A stretch of DNA of 64,000 bases from the NCBI GenBank assembly GCA_938031175.1, contig CALHGZ010000008.1, forward strand, positions 248,001-312,000, given 5' to 3'. This stretch comes from Candidatus Kapaibacterium sp. (lineage in GTDB: Bacteria > Bacteroidota > Ignavibacteria > Kapaibacteriales > UBA2268). Positions 29,310 to 38,811 of this stretch are shown here, piece by piece (position 1 is the stretch's first letter; each line of letters begins with the position of its first letter). The notes beneath the pieces are model-generated. The model saw only the letters and a program-made list of their open reading frames with translations. It searched no databases and had not been told where the DNA came from. The position numbers were made by a program, and so were the translations under genes.

Positions 29310-30020
29310 ATGCTTATGCGAGGAATAATTACATTAACAATTATCATAATTTTGATAGCTTGCTCAGCTGAATCAAAGCAGGTAGAATTAAAGAATCATC
29401 AGGATTCAATATCTTACGCACTCGGCTTACAACTAGGAATTAATTTTACGAAAGACTCTGTATATTTAAATACAGAAGCCTTTCGCGCAGGTATGCACCA
29501 AGCTATGTACGGCGATACAAATATGGCGCAAATAACAATGCTTGAACAAAAACAATTATTATTAAATTTCCAAAATGAAATGCAACAAAAATTGCAGCAA
29601 AGACAAACCTCAAACCTTGCTAACAATAAGCTTGCTGGTTCACAATTTTTAGAAAAGAACAAAACTCAAACCGGTGTAAAAGTCACCAAAAGCGGTTTAC
29701 AATACAAAGTCATCGAAGAGGGAGATGGGTTAACACCTACAGCTCAAGACACTGTTATAGTCCATTACAAAGGGACTTTAATTGATGGTACCGTTTTCGA
29801 TAGTTCAATAGAAAGAGGTCAACCTGCTAAATTCCCTGTTGGGGGCGTTATTCCTGGTTGGATTGAAGGTTTGCAATTAATGAAAGAAGGTGGTAAATAC
29901 ATGCTTTATATTCCATCAGATTTAGCTTATGGCGACAGACAAGCCGGACCATCTATACCCCCCGGATCTACTCTAATTTTCGAAGTAAATTTGATTAAAG
30001 TTATCAAATCAAAAAATTAA
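29310..30020 (+). CDS. FKBP-type peptidyl-prolyl isomerase, lipoprotein (FkpA/Mip-like)
   Basis: A 236-aa lipoprotein with lipobox LIAC (Cys18). The N-terminal helical dimerisation segment (residues 28-110) is of the Mip/FkpA kind, and the C-terminal FKBP domain has VHYKGTLIDGTVFDSS, GVIPGWIEGLQLMKEG and the usual YGDRQAGPSIPPGSTL. It assists protein folding in the envelope. Upstream are AAGGAG and TAATTTTG (29272-29279). It ends with a strong hairpin terminator. Confidence 0.92.
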   Translation: MLMRGIITLTIIIILIACSAESKQVELKNHQDSISYALGLQLGINFTKDSVYLNTEAFRAGMHQAMYGDTNMAQITMLEQKQLLLNFQNEMQQKLQQRQTSNLANNKLAGSQFLEKNKTQTGVKVTKSGLQYKVIEEGDGLTPTAQDTVIVHYKGTLIDGTVFDSSIERGQPAKFPVGGVIPGWIEGLQLMKEGGKYMLYIPSDLAYGDRQAGPSIPPGSTLIFEVNLIKVIKSKN

Positions 30021-30039
30021 TTCACTCAAGTAATTTGAA

Positions 30040-30069
30040 TTAAAGACGGGTTACATTGCCCGTCTTTAA
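30040..30069 (+). terminator. Hairpin terminator after the FKBP gene
   Basis: Perfect 11-bp inverted repeat, left arm TTAAAGACGGG and right arm CCCGTCTTTAA, with an 8-base loop. It follows the FKBP gene by 19 bases. There is no long T run, only TTTAAAATTA. Confidence 0.7.
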
Positions 30070-30096
30070 AATTATAATGTGCAATAAAATTTTAAT

Positions 30097-30597
30097 ATGA
30101 TTAAAAAATATTTGTTAAATATACTCATTCTCTCTATTACCTTTATTAGTGGTTGCAATCAGAAAGAATCACCCATCCAACCACCTTATGAACCAGAAAT
30201 AATCGCATACATATCCGGCGAGGTTGATTTGAAATATGAAGCACAGGGTTGGGTAACTCAGAGTTTAGATAAAAAATCCCTATTTTTTAGCAGTATAGCA
30301 AAAATTAATCAATACAAATGTGGATTAGCATTTCTTGTAAATTTCAAAGATTCAATTCAAACCGGCACCTACGTTTTTGCCAACAGTAATACAAAACCTG
30401 ATACAACTTATGCAGTAGCTGCATTTGAAATTGAAAAAGATGATTTTAAAATAACATTCTTTTCACATTCTGGTCTAATTCAAATTAAAGATGTTAGCGG
30501 TACAAAATTTTTTGCTGACTTCCAATTTTCTGCCTCAGACAACGATAGCTTAAAGTACATAACAGTAAAAAATGGCATCCTACAAGCTTTACACTGA
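30097..30597 (+). CDS. Putative lipoprotein, unknown function
   Basis: A 166-aa protein with signal peptide and lipobox ISGC (Cys20), thus probably lipid-anchored in the envelope. The rest is beta-rich, with a possible DUF6252-like pattern, but I recognise no family. It starts 27 bases after the hairpin terminator of the FKBP gene. It is convergent with the Fe-S/P-loop gene, nine bases apart. Confidence 0.68.
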   Translation: MIKKYLLNILILSITFISGCNQKESPIQPPYEPEIIAYISGEVDLKYEAQGWVTQSLDKKSLFFSSIAKINQYKCGLAFLVNFKDSIQTGTYVFANSNTKPDTTYAVAAFEIEKDDFKITFFSHSGLIQIKDVSGTKFFADFQFSASDNDSLKYITVKNGILQALH

Positions 30598-30606
30598 AAC
30601 TAAACT

Positions 30607-31479
30607 TTATACTTCAACTTGGTGGGAGGTATTGGAATTGATTATCTCAATAATTTTTCGGGTTAGACCACTTTCTTTTATTTTCTCGGTAATCATATCA
30701 ACAAGTTCAAGTTTACTACCACTTATGAAATTATTAATAATAAATGTGTACTCATTTGGTAAAAAGTCGATCAATGTATTTTTATCAAAATTCTCACTTG
30801 CTCTATTAACTATGAAAATCACATGAGACGCATCTTTTTTATCAATTATTTTACTTGCATAGATTAAATCGCTTGTATCGGGATTATATAAAATCACCAT
30901 AAATAAATCGCTTATACCAAGTAGATACAGCAACTTTTTTTGATCTTCAATTAAAGTATTTACAATAACAATACCATCATCATCTCCCACCAAATCTTTT
31001 GCAGTCAAAATTGCAAATTTCATTAAATGAATATCAATTTCGCCTGCAAATGAATTAGTTTTCAAAATTAAACCTTCTTCTGATTCATAAACAGTAACGC
31101 GACCTTTCCCAAAATCTTTAAAAGTAATTGCTTCAAGTGGGCAAGCCGTTTGACATTCTCCACAGCCTTCACATATTTCTGAATTGACTACAAATTTCAT
31201 ATTTCTCATAAATATAGCCTGATATTTGCAATTTTCTTTACAAATGCCACAATGAATACAAATTTCACTGTCAATCCTTGCGATTTTATGACCTTCATAT
31301 TCAAAACTTGCTATAGATTTAAATTTATTGAAATACCATAAGTAATCATTATTTTCCTTGAAATCAACAAAAACCACTTTAGTTTTATTTTGAGCAAAAT
31401 AATTCATTAAAACCTTCGAAATCAAAGTTTTACCAGTTTCTTGTTCCCAACTACTTATAGAAATTATTTTTGCACTCAT
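30607..31479 (-). CDS. MinD-superfamily P-loop protein with inserted 2x4Fe-4S ferredoxin domain
   Basis: A 290-aa protein of the MinD-like family that carries an inserted bacterial ferredoxin. Eight cysteines for two 4Fe-4S clusters are at 74, 77, 80, 84 (CIHCGICKENC) and 103, 106, 109, 113 (CEGCGECQTAC). The P-loop is degenerate: the usual KGGTGKT is here EQETGKT, and the PPG segment after the ferredoxin is replaced by VNTLIED. The start ATG at 31479 gives MSAKIISIS; a GTG frame begins 15 bases earlier. Family members often serve nitrogen fixation or metal-cofactor assembly, but no such genes are nearby. It precedes an exported gene by 29 bases. Confidence 0.7.
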   Translation of the reverse strand: MSAKIISISSWEQETGKTLISKVLMNYFAQNKTKVVFVDFKENNDYLWYFNKFKSIASFEYEGHKIARIDSEICIHCGICKENCKYQAIFMRNMKFVVNSEICEGCGECQTACPLEAITFKDFGKGRVTVYESEEGLILKTNSFAGEIDIHLMKFAILTAKDLVGDDDGIVIVNTLIEDQKKLLYLLGISDLFMVILYNPDTSDLIYASKIIDKKDASHVIFIVNRASENFDKNTLIDFLPNEYTFIINNFISGSKLELVDMITEKIKESGLTRKIIEIINSNTSHQVEV

Positions 31480-31508
31480 CTGTTTTAAACTCACGGATCA
31501 ATAAATTA

Positions 31509-32300
31509 TTAAGGTATCAAAATTCTTTTCCTTATAAACTTTTGTTTACCAATTCTTAGCTCAGCAACATAATCTCCTGCTGGAACTTTCCGACCTTTAT
31601 CATCTCTGCCATTCCAAGTAATCGTATAATTGCCGGCAGGCTGAACTCCTTCAAATAGAGTAGCTACAAGTACTGCATTTAATGAATAAACTACGATTTC
31701 CACCTCAACAGCATAATCGAGCTTATAATTAATGACTGGCGAAACATCTTCGGTTAAACCCAATACAGTTCCAATATCAGATAAAGGCACTCTAAAACCC
31801 AAATCCGATGGATTACTAATAAAAGGAACTGTTTGAGACATTTTTAAATTATAATCGTATTGAAACTTTTCTGTTGCAGAAGGAATAAATAGCTCCCTCG
31901 GAATTGAAGCAAGATTGCTTTGAGCTGCAAAAAAACCTTTTGATTGATCTGCTAAAATGCGTTCCATGATTTTGCGACTATGTAAATCTAAACTAAATTC
32001 TATGCGTGATGAAATAGGAATACTTAGACGTAAATCATTGAAATATGCACTGTCTTGTTCCGGTGTGAAAATTTCTAAAGCTCCTCCGGGAAGTGCCGTG
32101 CGTGAATCTATTGATCGGTCGTTTGCAAGTGTATCACCTGTTATTACTTGCAATGGGCTTATTTCTTTAGGGCGTTTGATTAATATATCATCGCTGTAAT
32201 GTGAGAATAAATAATTTGTATTAATAATTGGTAATAATAAAAATAGTAAAATTTTTACAGTGTTTTGATTATCTTTTATATTAAAAATTGTATTTATCAA
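31509..32300 (-). CDS. Exported protein with FlgD-like C-terminal tail
   Basis: A 263-aa exported protein. The first ~40 residues hold a hydrophobic stretch (ILLFLLLPIINTNYLF), probably a signal peptide. The middle part is not recognised; it has the repeated word LSDIGTVLGLTEDVS in a likely beta-rich context. The last 80 residues are a FlgD-like Ig tail (VEIVVYSLNAVLVATL, then TITWNGRDDKGRKVPAGDY), common on exported proteins of this group. The gene is convergent with nothing nearby; the S1-protein gene lies upstream on the same strand. Confidence 0.68.
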   Translation of the reverse strand: MINTIFNIKDNQNTVKILLFLLLPIINTNYLFSHYSDDILIKRPKEISPLQVITGDTLANDRSIDSRTALPGGALEIFTPEQDSAYFNDLRLSIPISSRIEFSLDLHSRKIMERILADQSKGFFAAQSNLASIPRELFIPSATEKFQYDYNLKMSQTVPFISNPSDLGFRVPLSDIGTVLGLTEDVSPVINYKLDYAVEVEIVVYSLNAVLVATLFEGVQPAGNYTITWNGRDDKGRKVPAGDYVAELRIGKQKFIRKRILIP

Positions 32301-32362
32301 ACTATTTTATAAATAATATCCATCAAAAAATTTTACTGACAAGACGATTTAAAATTAATTTA

Positions 32363-32396
32363 AATAAAAAAAGCCGTTCTAATTAATTGAACGGCT
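32363..32396 (-). terminator. Rho-independent terminator of the S1-protein gene
   Basis: Inverted repeat AGCCGTTC (32372-32379) and GAACGGCT (32389-32396) with a 9-base loop; on the minus strand it is followed by a run of T residues. It lies 19 bases after the S1-protein stop. Confidence 0.9.
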
Positions 32397-32414
32397 ATAA
32401 CAGGTAATATTTTA

Positions 32415-33938
32415 TTAGGAAACTGTATCAATCAAAGAATCTTTGTCCTTATCAGAAATAATATCCATAATAGTAAATGAACCTGGATTTGTCGTCGTTG
32501 ATTCAGTTGTCTGCTTTTTTGTATTTTGTTTACGTTGATATTCTGTTTCAGTCACTTCTTCTTCTAAAATCGGTGCTAAAATTAGAGATTCATCCTCAGG
32601 AATTAAATCAGCTATTGTTACATTAACTTTATCGCCTACCTTAAATGGTATCTTATTTCCCTTCATAAGTGGCTTAATTTTACTTCTCGGCATAAATCCA
32701 TCAACTTCACTATCTAATGATATAATAGCACCTTGAGGTACTATCTGCGAAACCGTTCCTTCATATTCACTACCAACAGGATATTTCTCAGCTAATTTAG
32801 GCCATGGGCTCGCTTGAGTACGCTTCAGACTAAGGGTAATTGCTTGTTTCTCTTCCGATACAGACATTATATAAACTTGTATTTTTTCGCCTGGTGTTAA
32901 AACTTCGGAGGGTGATTTTATACGTTTAGTCCAAGATAATTCCGTATTTCTCAAAAGACCATCTACTCCGGGCTTTAACTCGACATAAGCTCCAAAATCA
33001 GTTAATCTTCGTACAATACCGCTATAGATATTACCCACAACAAATTCTGATTCAACATTCACCCATGGCGATTCTTCAAGTTCTTTTCTACTAAGGGCTA
33101 TTCTACTCTTTTGCCTGTCTATATCAATAACAACACAGCGTATTGTTTGCCCTTTTTCGAAAACTTTTCGCGGGTCTCCGATTGGGTATTGTGATAATCT
33201 GGATACATGAATTAGTCCTTCGACAATACCTAAATCGACAAATACCCCAAAACTTGCAACAGATGATATCTTGCCTTCTACTATATCACCTTCTTTTATA
33301 TTCTCCCAGAAATCATTTTCTAAAATCTTTTTCCTACTTACAATTACAGTTTTCCTGCCTTGATCGTCAACTTGAAGTTCATGTATCTTAACTTTTATTG
33401 TTTTACCTAATACTTTTTGTAGTTCCTCTTCCGAGGGATTCCTTTTAACTGAAAAATGAGAAGAAGGTAAAAACAATTCCATATCTTCGTAAACAACTCT
33501 TAATCCACCTCGGATCCTACTTTTCACTTTAACATCAATACTTTCGCCATTAGCGTGTACCTCAAGCAATTTTTTAAATGTTTCTTCAACCTTTTGAGCC
33601 TGTAATTCTTTTTCTTTCTTATCTTCAAACTTCTCGAGGTCAATTTTTTCTACCTTATTTTTCTCTTCTTCAATATCAACGGGTTTTTGCTCCACTTGAG
33701 ATACTTGTTCTTCAGCAGAACTCGTTTCCTCTTGGACCAGTGGTGCTTTAGCTGATTCAATATCATTGACAAGCTCTTTGTTTGCTACTTTATCAGAAAC
33801 TGTTGATTCCTCTACAGGTTCGTCGAGATTTTGAATTTCACTTTGTTTTTGTACTTCAAGGGTATCCATGTTCTGAGTGTCCGGTTTTACCGTCTCGGAT
33901 TCCTGCTGTGTTTGTTGAATGATTTCTTCATTTGCCAT
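32415..33938 (-). CDS. Ribosomal protein S1-like protein, four S1 domains
   Basis: A 507-aa S1-type protein that binds mRNA and helps translation start. Four S1 RNA-binding domains lie at about residues 130-203, 215-285, 300-373 and 388-456; the second and third have the classical GVFVDLGIVEGLIHVS and GAYVELKPGVDGLLRN. The first 110 residues are acidic and Glu-rich, probably unstructured. Typical Bacteroidota RpsA has six domains; here there are four, and the C-terminus is a low-complexity tail. It is divergent from rpsF with a 366-base gap. Confidence 0.82.
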   Translation of the reverse strand: MANEEIIQQTQQESETVKPDTQNMDTLEVQKQSEIQNLDEPVEESTVSDKVANKELVNDIESAKAPLVQEETSSAEEQVSQVEQKPVDIEEEKNKVEKIDLEKFEDKKEKELQAQKVEETFKKLLEVHANGESIDVKVKSRIRGGLRVVYEDMELFLPSSHFSVKRNPSEEELQKVLGKTIKVKIHELQVDDQGRKTVIVSRKKILENDFWENIKEGDIVEGKISSVASFGVFVDLGIVEGLIHVSRLSQYPIGDPRKVFEKGQTIRCVVIDIDRQKSRIALSRKELEESPWVNVESEFVVGNIYSGIVRRLTDFGAYVELKPGVDGLLRNTELSWTKRIKSPSEVLTPGEKIQVYIMSVSEEKQAITLSLKRTQASPWPKLAEKYPVGSEYEGTVSQIVPQGAIISLDSEVDGFMPRSKIKPLMKGNKIPFKVGDKVNVTIADLIPEDESLILAPILEEEVTETEYQRKQNTKKQTTESTTTNPGSFTIMDIISDKDKDSLIDTVS

Positions 33939-34304
33939 ATTTCACACCGTTTTAAATAATACTTATTTTTTAAACTGCCCTGCGGCATTTTGTTGCAAGA
34001 TTTTGCTAATTTGAAAATTTAAAGAACTTAAATATATAAAATTTATGTCAAATTTCAATGTAAATATTGTAAAAAATTTATCTTAAAAATTAAAATTTCA
34101 ACTAATAATCAAATCAAATTTTATTCCGATCAAATTTACCATTAATTGAAATTTAAAGCTAGTAACAGGCTAATTATAATATAACATCCTGCAGAATGTA
34201 TTTTTTTATGATTTTTTTTGCTAATAAGAAAAAAAATAATAAATTTGTATTTTGTTTTAACCAAATATTTATTTTTTTATTGAAGTCAGAATATAGGAGA
34301 TTAT
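33939..34304. other. Intergenic region between S1-protein and rpsF genes
   Basis: 366 bases, AT-rich. It holds the rpsF promoter at 34217-34247. On the minus strand, toward the S1 gene, I see no clear TTTG/TAnnTTTG pair. No small gene is supported. Confidence 0.6.
34217..34247 (+). promoter_or_regulatory. Bacteroidota-type promoter of rpsF
   Basis: TTTG (34217-34220) and TAAATTTG (34240-34247) are 19 bases apart. The transcription start would be near 34254, about 50 bases before rpsF. Confidence 0.75.
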
Positions 34305-34757
34305 ATGAGCGTTCGCCGTGAATATGAATCAGTCGTAATTATCAATGCTGCTTTGGAGGATGAAGACATTGAAAATGTGATCCAGAAGATTACTATATAC
34401 ATCGAAAATCACGGCGGTGTTATAAAAGAAATAAACCGATGGGGAAGACGCAGACTGGCTTATCCAATTAACAAAAAGTATAATGGATTTTATGTTCACA
34501 TTGTATTTGAAGCATTCTCCAATACAATACCTGTAATTGAAAGATTTCTTATTCTCGAGGATACCGTTTTAAGGCATTTGACCAAAATCCTACCCAAAAA
34601 GGTTAAGGATTTCCGTCAAAAGCGTGCAACTGAACAAGGCAAACTCGCTATGCCTCAACCACAGGAAGAAGTAAAAGGATCAAACAAATCTGAAGAAAAT
34701 GTCAATGCCGAAGATAATCAAGCCGAAACTATTGAAAATATAACTGCTAATGAATAA
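34305..34757 (+). CDS. rpsF: 30S ribosomal protein S6
   Basis: Ribosomal protein S6, 150 aa. The core is YESVVIINAALEDEDIE, WGRRRLAYPINKKYNGFY and VLRHLTKILPKKVK. It has a long acidic C-terminal tail (residues 115-150, Glu/Asn-rich), seen in some S6 proteins. In most bacteria rpsF is followed by ssb or rpsR and then rplI; here rplI follows directly after 27 bases. Confidence 0.96.
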   Translation: MSVRREYESVVIINAALEDEDIENVIQKITIYIENHGGVIKEINRWGRRRLAYPINKKYNGFYVHIVFEAFSNTIPVIERFLILEDTVLRHLTKILPKKVKDFRQKRATEQGKLAMPQPQEEVKGSNKSEENVNAEDNQAETIENITANE

Positions 34758-34784
34758 TTTTTGGAATTAACTCGGTAAATAAAT

Positions 34785-35231
34785 ATGAAAGTAATTCTAA
34801 GACAAGAAATACCAACTTTAGGAAAAGTTGGAGATATTGTTAACGTCAAAGATGGATATGCCCGAAATTATCTTATTCCACGCGATTTTGCATTCATAGC
34901 TACCCCCGGCGCAATTAAAGCTATTGAAATCGAAAAAAAGCGTCATATGAAAAAACTCGAAAAAGAACGTGAAAAAGCCGAAGCTCTTGCAAAAGAATTA
35001 GCCGAATTAACAATCAGCATTCCAATGAAAGTCGGTGAAGAAGGCAAATTATATGGCTCTGTAACAGCTCAGCTGATTGCTCAAGAACTTCAAATAAGAA
35101 ACTACGATATCGATAAAAAGAACATATACCTCGAGGAATCAATTAAAACATTAGGCATATTCGATGTAAACATTAAGCTACATCCGGAAGTTACTGCAAC
35201 AATTAAAATCTGGGTAATAAGCGAAGAATAG
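34785..35231 (+). CDS. rplI: 50S ribosomal protein L9
   Basis: Ribosomal protein L9, 148 aa, with two globular domains on a long helix. The N-terminal RNA-binding domain is MKVILRQEIPTLGKVGDIVN and DGYARNYLIPRDFA; the long helix is RHMKKLEKEREKAEALAKELA; the C-terminal domain starts near SIPMKVGEEGKLYGSVTA. It lies 27 bases after rpsF, with no rpsR or ssb between. Confidence 0.97.
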   Translation: MKVILRQEIPTLGKVGDIVNVKDGYARNYLIPRDFAFIATPGAIKAIEIEKKRHMKKLEKEREKAEALAKELAELTISIPMKVGEEGKLYGSVTAQLIAQELQIRNYDIDKKNIYLEESIKTLGIFDVNIKLHPEVTATIKIWVISEE

Positions 35232-35250
35232 AAATTCAATACTTTTATAT

Positions 35251-36159
35251 ATGAATAACCTTGCCTTGATCATCGGTGCCACTGGATTTATCGGTGGCAA
35301 TTTAGGCAATGAACTAAAAAAAAATAACTGGGATATAATCTCTGTCTCAAGAGATATTGATAAATCTAAAAAATACGTAACCTTCGCAAATGAGCATATC
35401 AACATTACTGCACTAAACCCCGATTTAATATCCAAAGCTGATGGAGTTTTTATATTTGCTGGTGCTCCTATTGCCTCTAAACCATTAACAAAAAATTATT
35501 ATAAAATTGTTTACGACAGTAGAATCAATCTAACAAAAAAAATTGCAAAGTTAATCGAAGACGCTCCAAGAAAACCTAAAATTGTAATAAGTGCCTCTGG
35601 TACAAATTATTATGGCAATTTAAATGAGCTAATAGCAACTGAAAGTACAACACAGGGATTATCCCCTCTTGCTATATTATGCGGAGATTGGGAGCGAGCT
35701 GCTTCACCTATCAGCAATCATTCGAGACTTATAATTGCAAGAATTGGGATGGTACTTGATGATAAAAACGGTGCTTTACCAAAAATGATCCTTCCATTCA
35801 AATTTTTTCTCGGCGGCAAAATAGGAAATGGCAATAATTGGATACCCTGGATTCATCGCGAAGACTTAATCAATGCACTAATGTTCTGCATTACAAATGA
35901 TATAATAAATGGACCAGTTAATTTCGTTGCACCAAATTCTGTCAGAATGGGCGAATTTATCAAAATTTTAGCTCAATCATTAAATAGACCCGCGATTTTC
36001 AAAATACCAAGCCCTCTTATCAAACTGATAATGAGAGGAGGAAGCGAAGTTCTACTCAGCAGTATAAAAGCAGTACCACAAAAATTAATTATCACAGGTT
36101 TCCAGTTTAAATATAAAAACATACGCGAGGCACTCAATTCATTGCTTACAAATCAATAA
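35251..36159 (+). CDS. SDR-family epimerase (YfcH/TIGR01777 type)
   Basis: A 302-aa extended short-chain dehydrogenase of the YfcH-type. The NAD-binding GATGFIGGNL is at residues 9-18; PKIVISASGTNYYGN and the DWERAA segment match the TIGR01777 proteins, where the usual tyrosine-lysine pair is changed. Its function is not known; homologues are widespread. It starts 19 bases after rplI and is probably read through from that operon. Confidence 0.78.
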   Translation: MNNLALIIGATGFIGGNLGNELKKNNWDIISVSRDIDKSKKYVTFANEHINITALNPDLISKADGVFIFAGAPIASKPLTKNYYKIVYDSRINLTKKIAKLIEDAPRKPKIVISASGTNYYGNLNELIATESTTQGLSPLAILCGDWERAASPISNHSRLIIARIGMVLDDKNGALPKMILPFKFFLGGKIGNGNNWIPWIHREDLINALMFCITNDIINGPVNFVAPNSVRMGEFIKILAQSLNRPAIFKIPSPLIKLIMRGGSEVLLSSIKAVPQKLIITGFQFKYKNIREALNSLLTNQ

Positions 36160-36307
36160 TTCTTCTTGAACAAGATTTATTATTTCAAAGTCAAAATCTC
36201 ATTTTTATTAAAAAATTCCTCCCAATTTATTAATTTTCCAAAAAAGTTAATATATTTCAGCAATTACCGAAATAAATAAAATGAATATTAACAATAATTG
36301 AACTAAA

Positions 36308-38803
36308 ATGGACCAATCAAAAGAAACAATTTTTTTCACTGATACGCAGGACCCCGAATCCTATTCATTAGAAAATCAAATAGCAGAACATTTGGAATTC
36401 AGATTAGCCAAAGACAAAATAACCGTAACACCAAGAGATACTTATACCGCTCTTGCCTTATCAATAAGAGACAGAATGATTCGAAGGTGGTTACGAACTC
36501 AACATGTTTATATTCAACAAAACGTAAAAAAGGTTTATTATCTTTCCCTCGAATATTTAATGGGCAGATTACTCAGCAATGCTCTTATTAATCTTAACTA
36601 TTATGATAAATGCAAGGAAATACTCAAAGGTATTGGCTACGAGCTTGAAGATATAATTGAAATTGAACACGATATGGGACTTGGAAATGGTGGATTGGGA
36701 AGGTTAGCAGCTTGTTTTCTCGATTCTATGGCAACTCTTGAGTTGCCCGCTTTTGGTTATGGAATCCGATATGAATATGGAATATTTACACAAGACTTTG
36801 AAAACGGTTATCAGGTGGAAAAACCTGACAATTGGCTTAGTTACGGAAATCCATGGGAAATTATGCGTCCCGAACATACATACAGAGTTAAATTCTATGG
36901 GCATGAAGTGATGACAACCGATAAACGTGGAAGACTACGTTTCGACTGGGTCAATACCGATGATGTACTCGCTATTGCATACGATATACCTATTCCCGGA
37001 TATCGGAATAATACAGTTAATAATTTGAGACTTTGGCAAGCTAAATCAACTAATGAATTTAATTTCACTGATTTCAATCTCGGAAATTATATTAAGGCAG
37101 TGGAGGATAAAAACCGTTCCGAAAATATTTCGAAGGTTTTATATCCAAATGACAATGTTGAAGCTGGAAAGGAATTGCGACTAATGCAACAATATTTCTT
37201 CGTCTCTGCTACTCTGCAAGATATTATTAGAAAATTTAAAATAAATAACAGCGATTTTAGGGATTTCCCTAATAAAAATGCAATCCATTTAAACGACACC
37301 CACCCGGCTGTTGCCATACCCGAACTTATGCGATTACTCATGGACGAGGAAGAATTGCCCTGGGATCTTGCATGGGAAATCACCACCAATACTTTTGCTT
37401 ATACTAATCACACTGTTCTTACTGAAGCACTTGAAAAATGGCCTGTAATGATGTTCCAAAGAATGCTTCCACGGCATCTGCAAATCATATATGAAATAAA
37501 CTACCGATTTTTAGAAGGCGTAAAATGGTATTTCAATAACGACCTGCAAAAGTTAAGAAATATGTCAATCATTGAAGAAGAACCCGAAAAACAGCTCAGA
37601 ATGGCTAATTTATGTATAATCGGTAGCTACTCTGTTAACGGCGTTGCTGAATTACATACTGAAATAATTAAAAATAAAGTCTTCAAGGATTTCTATGAAT
37701 ATCAACCACATAAATTTAATTGCAAAACAAATGGTATTACACAAAGAAGATGGCTCAAAAGGGCAAACCCACCACTGGCTAATTTAATTACCGATGCTAT
37801 TGGTCCTGAATGGGTGACTGACCTTTATCAACTAAAAAAACTTGAACAATTTCAAAATGATAGCTCATTCATCGAACAATTACTGATTGCAAAAAAGCAA
37901 AACAAAGAAAACCTAATTAAATACATTTACGACAACTACGGCTTAAAAATCGACAACGAATCAATGATAGATTCTCAAATTAAAAGAATGCACGAATACA
38001 AAAGACAACTCTTGAATGCTCTGAATGTTATAACAATGTACCTGTTTTTAAAGGATAACAAAAATGCCGAATTTGTACCTCGAACAGTCATATTTGCTGG
38101 TAAAGCCGCCCCGGGTTATTATATGTCTAAACTAATTATTAAATTGATTAATTCAATATCGAATGTAATTAACAATGATCCTGACACAAAAGACAAACTC
38201 AAAGTTATTTTCCTAAAAAACTATTCAGTAACCTTAGCAGAACTAATTATTCCAGCATCAGACTTATCCGAACAAATATCTACAGCAGGCTACGAGGCTT
38301 CCGGGACTGGAAATATGAAATTCCAACTAAACGGAGCTTTGACTATTGGTACTCTCGATGGAGCTAATATCGAAATTATGCAAGAAGTTGGTCAGGAAAA
38401 TATCTTTATTTTTGGTTTAACAGTTGACCAAATAGCCGAACTAAAAAACAATGGATACAATTCATATTTTTACTACGATAATAATCCTCAATTGAAGCGT
38501 GTTTTGGACTTAATCAACTCAGATTATTTCTGTACATTTGAACCACAAATTTTCAAACCTATTTTCGACGCTTTAGTTTATCACGGTGATAAATATTGCC
38601 TACTTGCTGACTATGATTCCTATGTTAACAAACAAAAAGAAGTTAGCCAGAACTTCCTCGATAAATATGATTGGCATAAAAAAGCACTTTTCAATATTGC
38701 CAGAAGCGGAAAATTTTCCAGTGATAGAACAATCCGTCAATATGCTGATGAAATTTGGAATGTAAAAAGCGTGCCTATCCCAACGAGCGATTACAACTTT
38801 TAA
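36308..38803 (+). CDS. glgP: Glycogen/starch alpha-glucan phosphorylase
   Basis: An 831-aa GT35 enzyme that breaks alpha-1,4-glucan with phosphate to glucose-1-phosphate. The PLP-binding Lys671 is in GTGNMKFQLNGALTIGTLDGANIEI-type context, and the N-terminal GLGNGGLGRLAACFLDSMA is the family signature. The length matches E. coli GlgP/MalP. No other glycogen genes are nearby. A strong hairpin terminator lies 8 bases past the stop. Confidence 0.96.
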   Translation: MDQSKETIFFTDTQDPESYSLENQIAEHLEFRLAKDKITVTPRDTYTALALSIRDRMIRRWLRTQHVYIQQNVKKVYYLSLEYLMGRLLSNALINLNYYDKCKEILKGIGYELEDIIEIEHDMGLGNGGLGRLAACFLDSMATLELPAFGYGIRYEYGIFTQDFENGYQVEKPDNWLSYGNPWEIMRPEHTYRVKFYGHEVMTTDKRGRLRFDWVNTDDVLAIAYDIPIPGYRNNTVNNLRLWQAKSTNEFNFTDFNLGNYIKAVEDKNRSENISKVLYPNDNVEAGKELRLMQQYFFVSATLQDIIRKFKINNSDFRDFPNKNAIHLNDTHPAVAIPELMRLLMDEEELPWDLAWEITTNTFAYTNHTVLTEALEKWPVMMFQRMLPRHLQIIYEINYRFLEGVKWYFNNDLQKLRNMSIIEEEPEKQLRMANLCIIGSYSVNGVAELHTEIIKNKVFKDFYEYQPHKFNCKTNGITQRRWLKRANPPLANLITDAIGPEWVTDLYQLKKLEQFQNDSSFIEQLLIAKKQNKENLIKYIYDNYGLKIDNESMIDSQIKRMHEYKRQLLNALNVITMYLFLKDNKNAEFVPRTVIFAGKAAPGYYMSKLIIKLINSISNVINNDPDTKDKLKVIFLKNYSVTLAELIIPASDLSEQISTAGYEASGTGNMKFQLNGALTIGTLDGANIEIMQEVGQENIFIFGLTVDQIAELKNNGYNSYFYYDNNPQLKRVLDLINSDYFCTFEPQIFKPIFDALVYHGDKYCLLADYDSYVNKQKEVSQNFLDKYDWHKKALFNIARSGKFSSDRTIRQYADEIWNVKSVPIPTSDYNF

Positions 38804-38811
38804 TTAATTAA

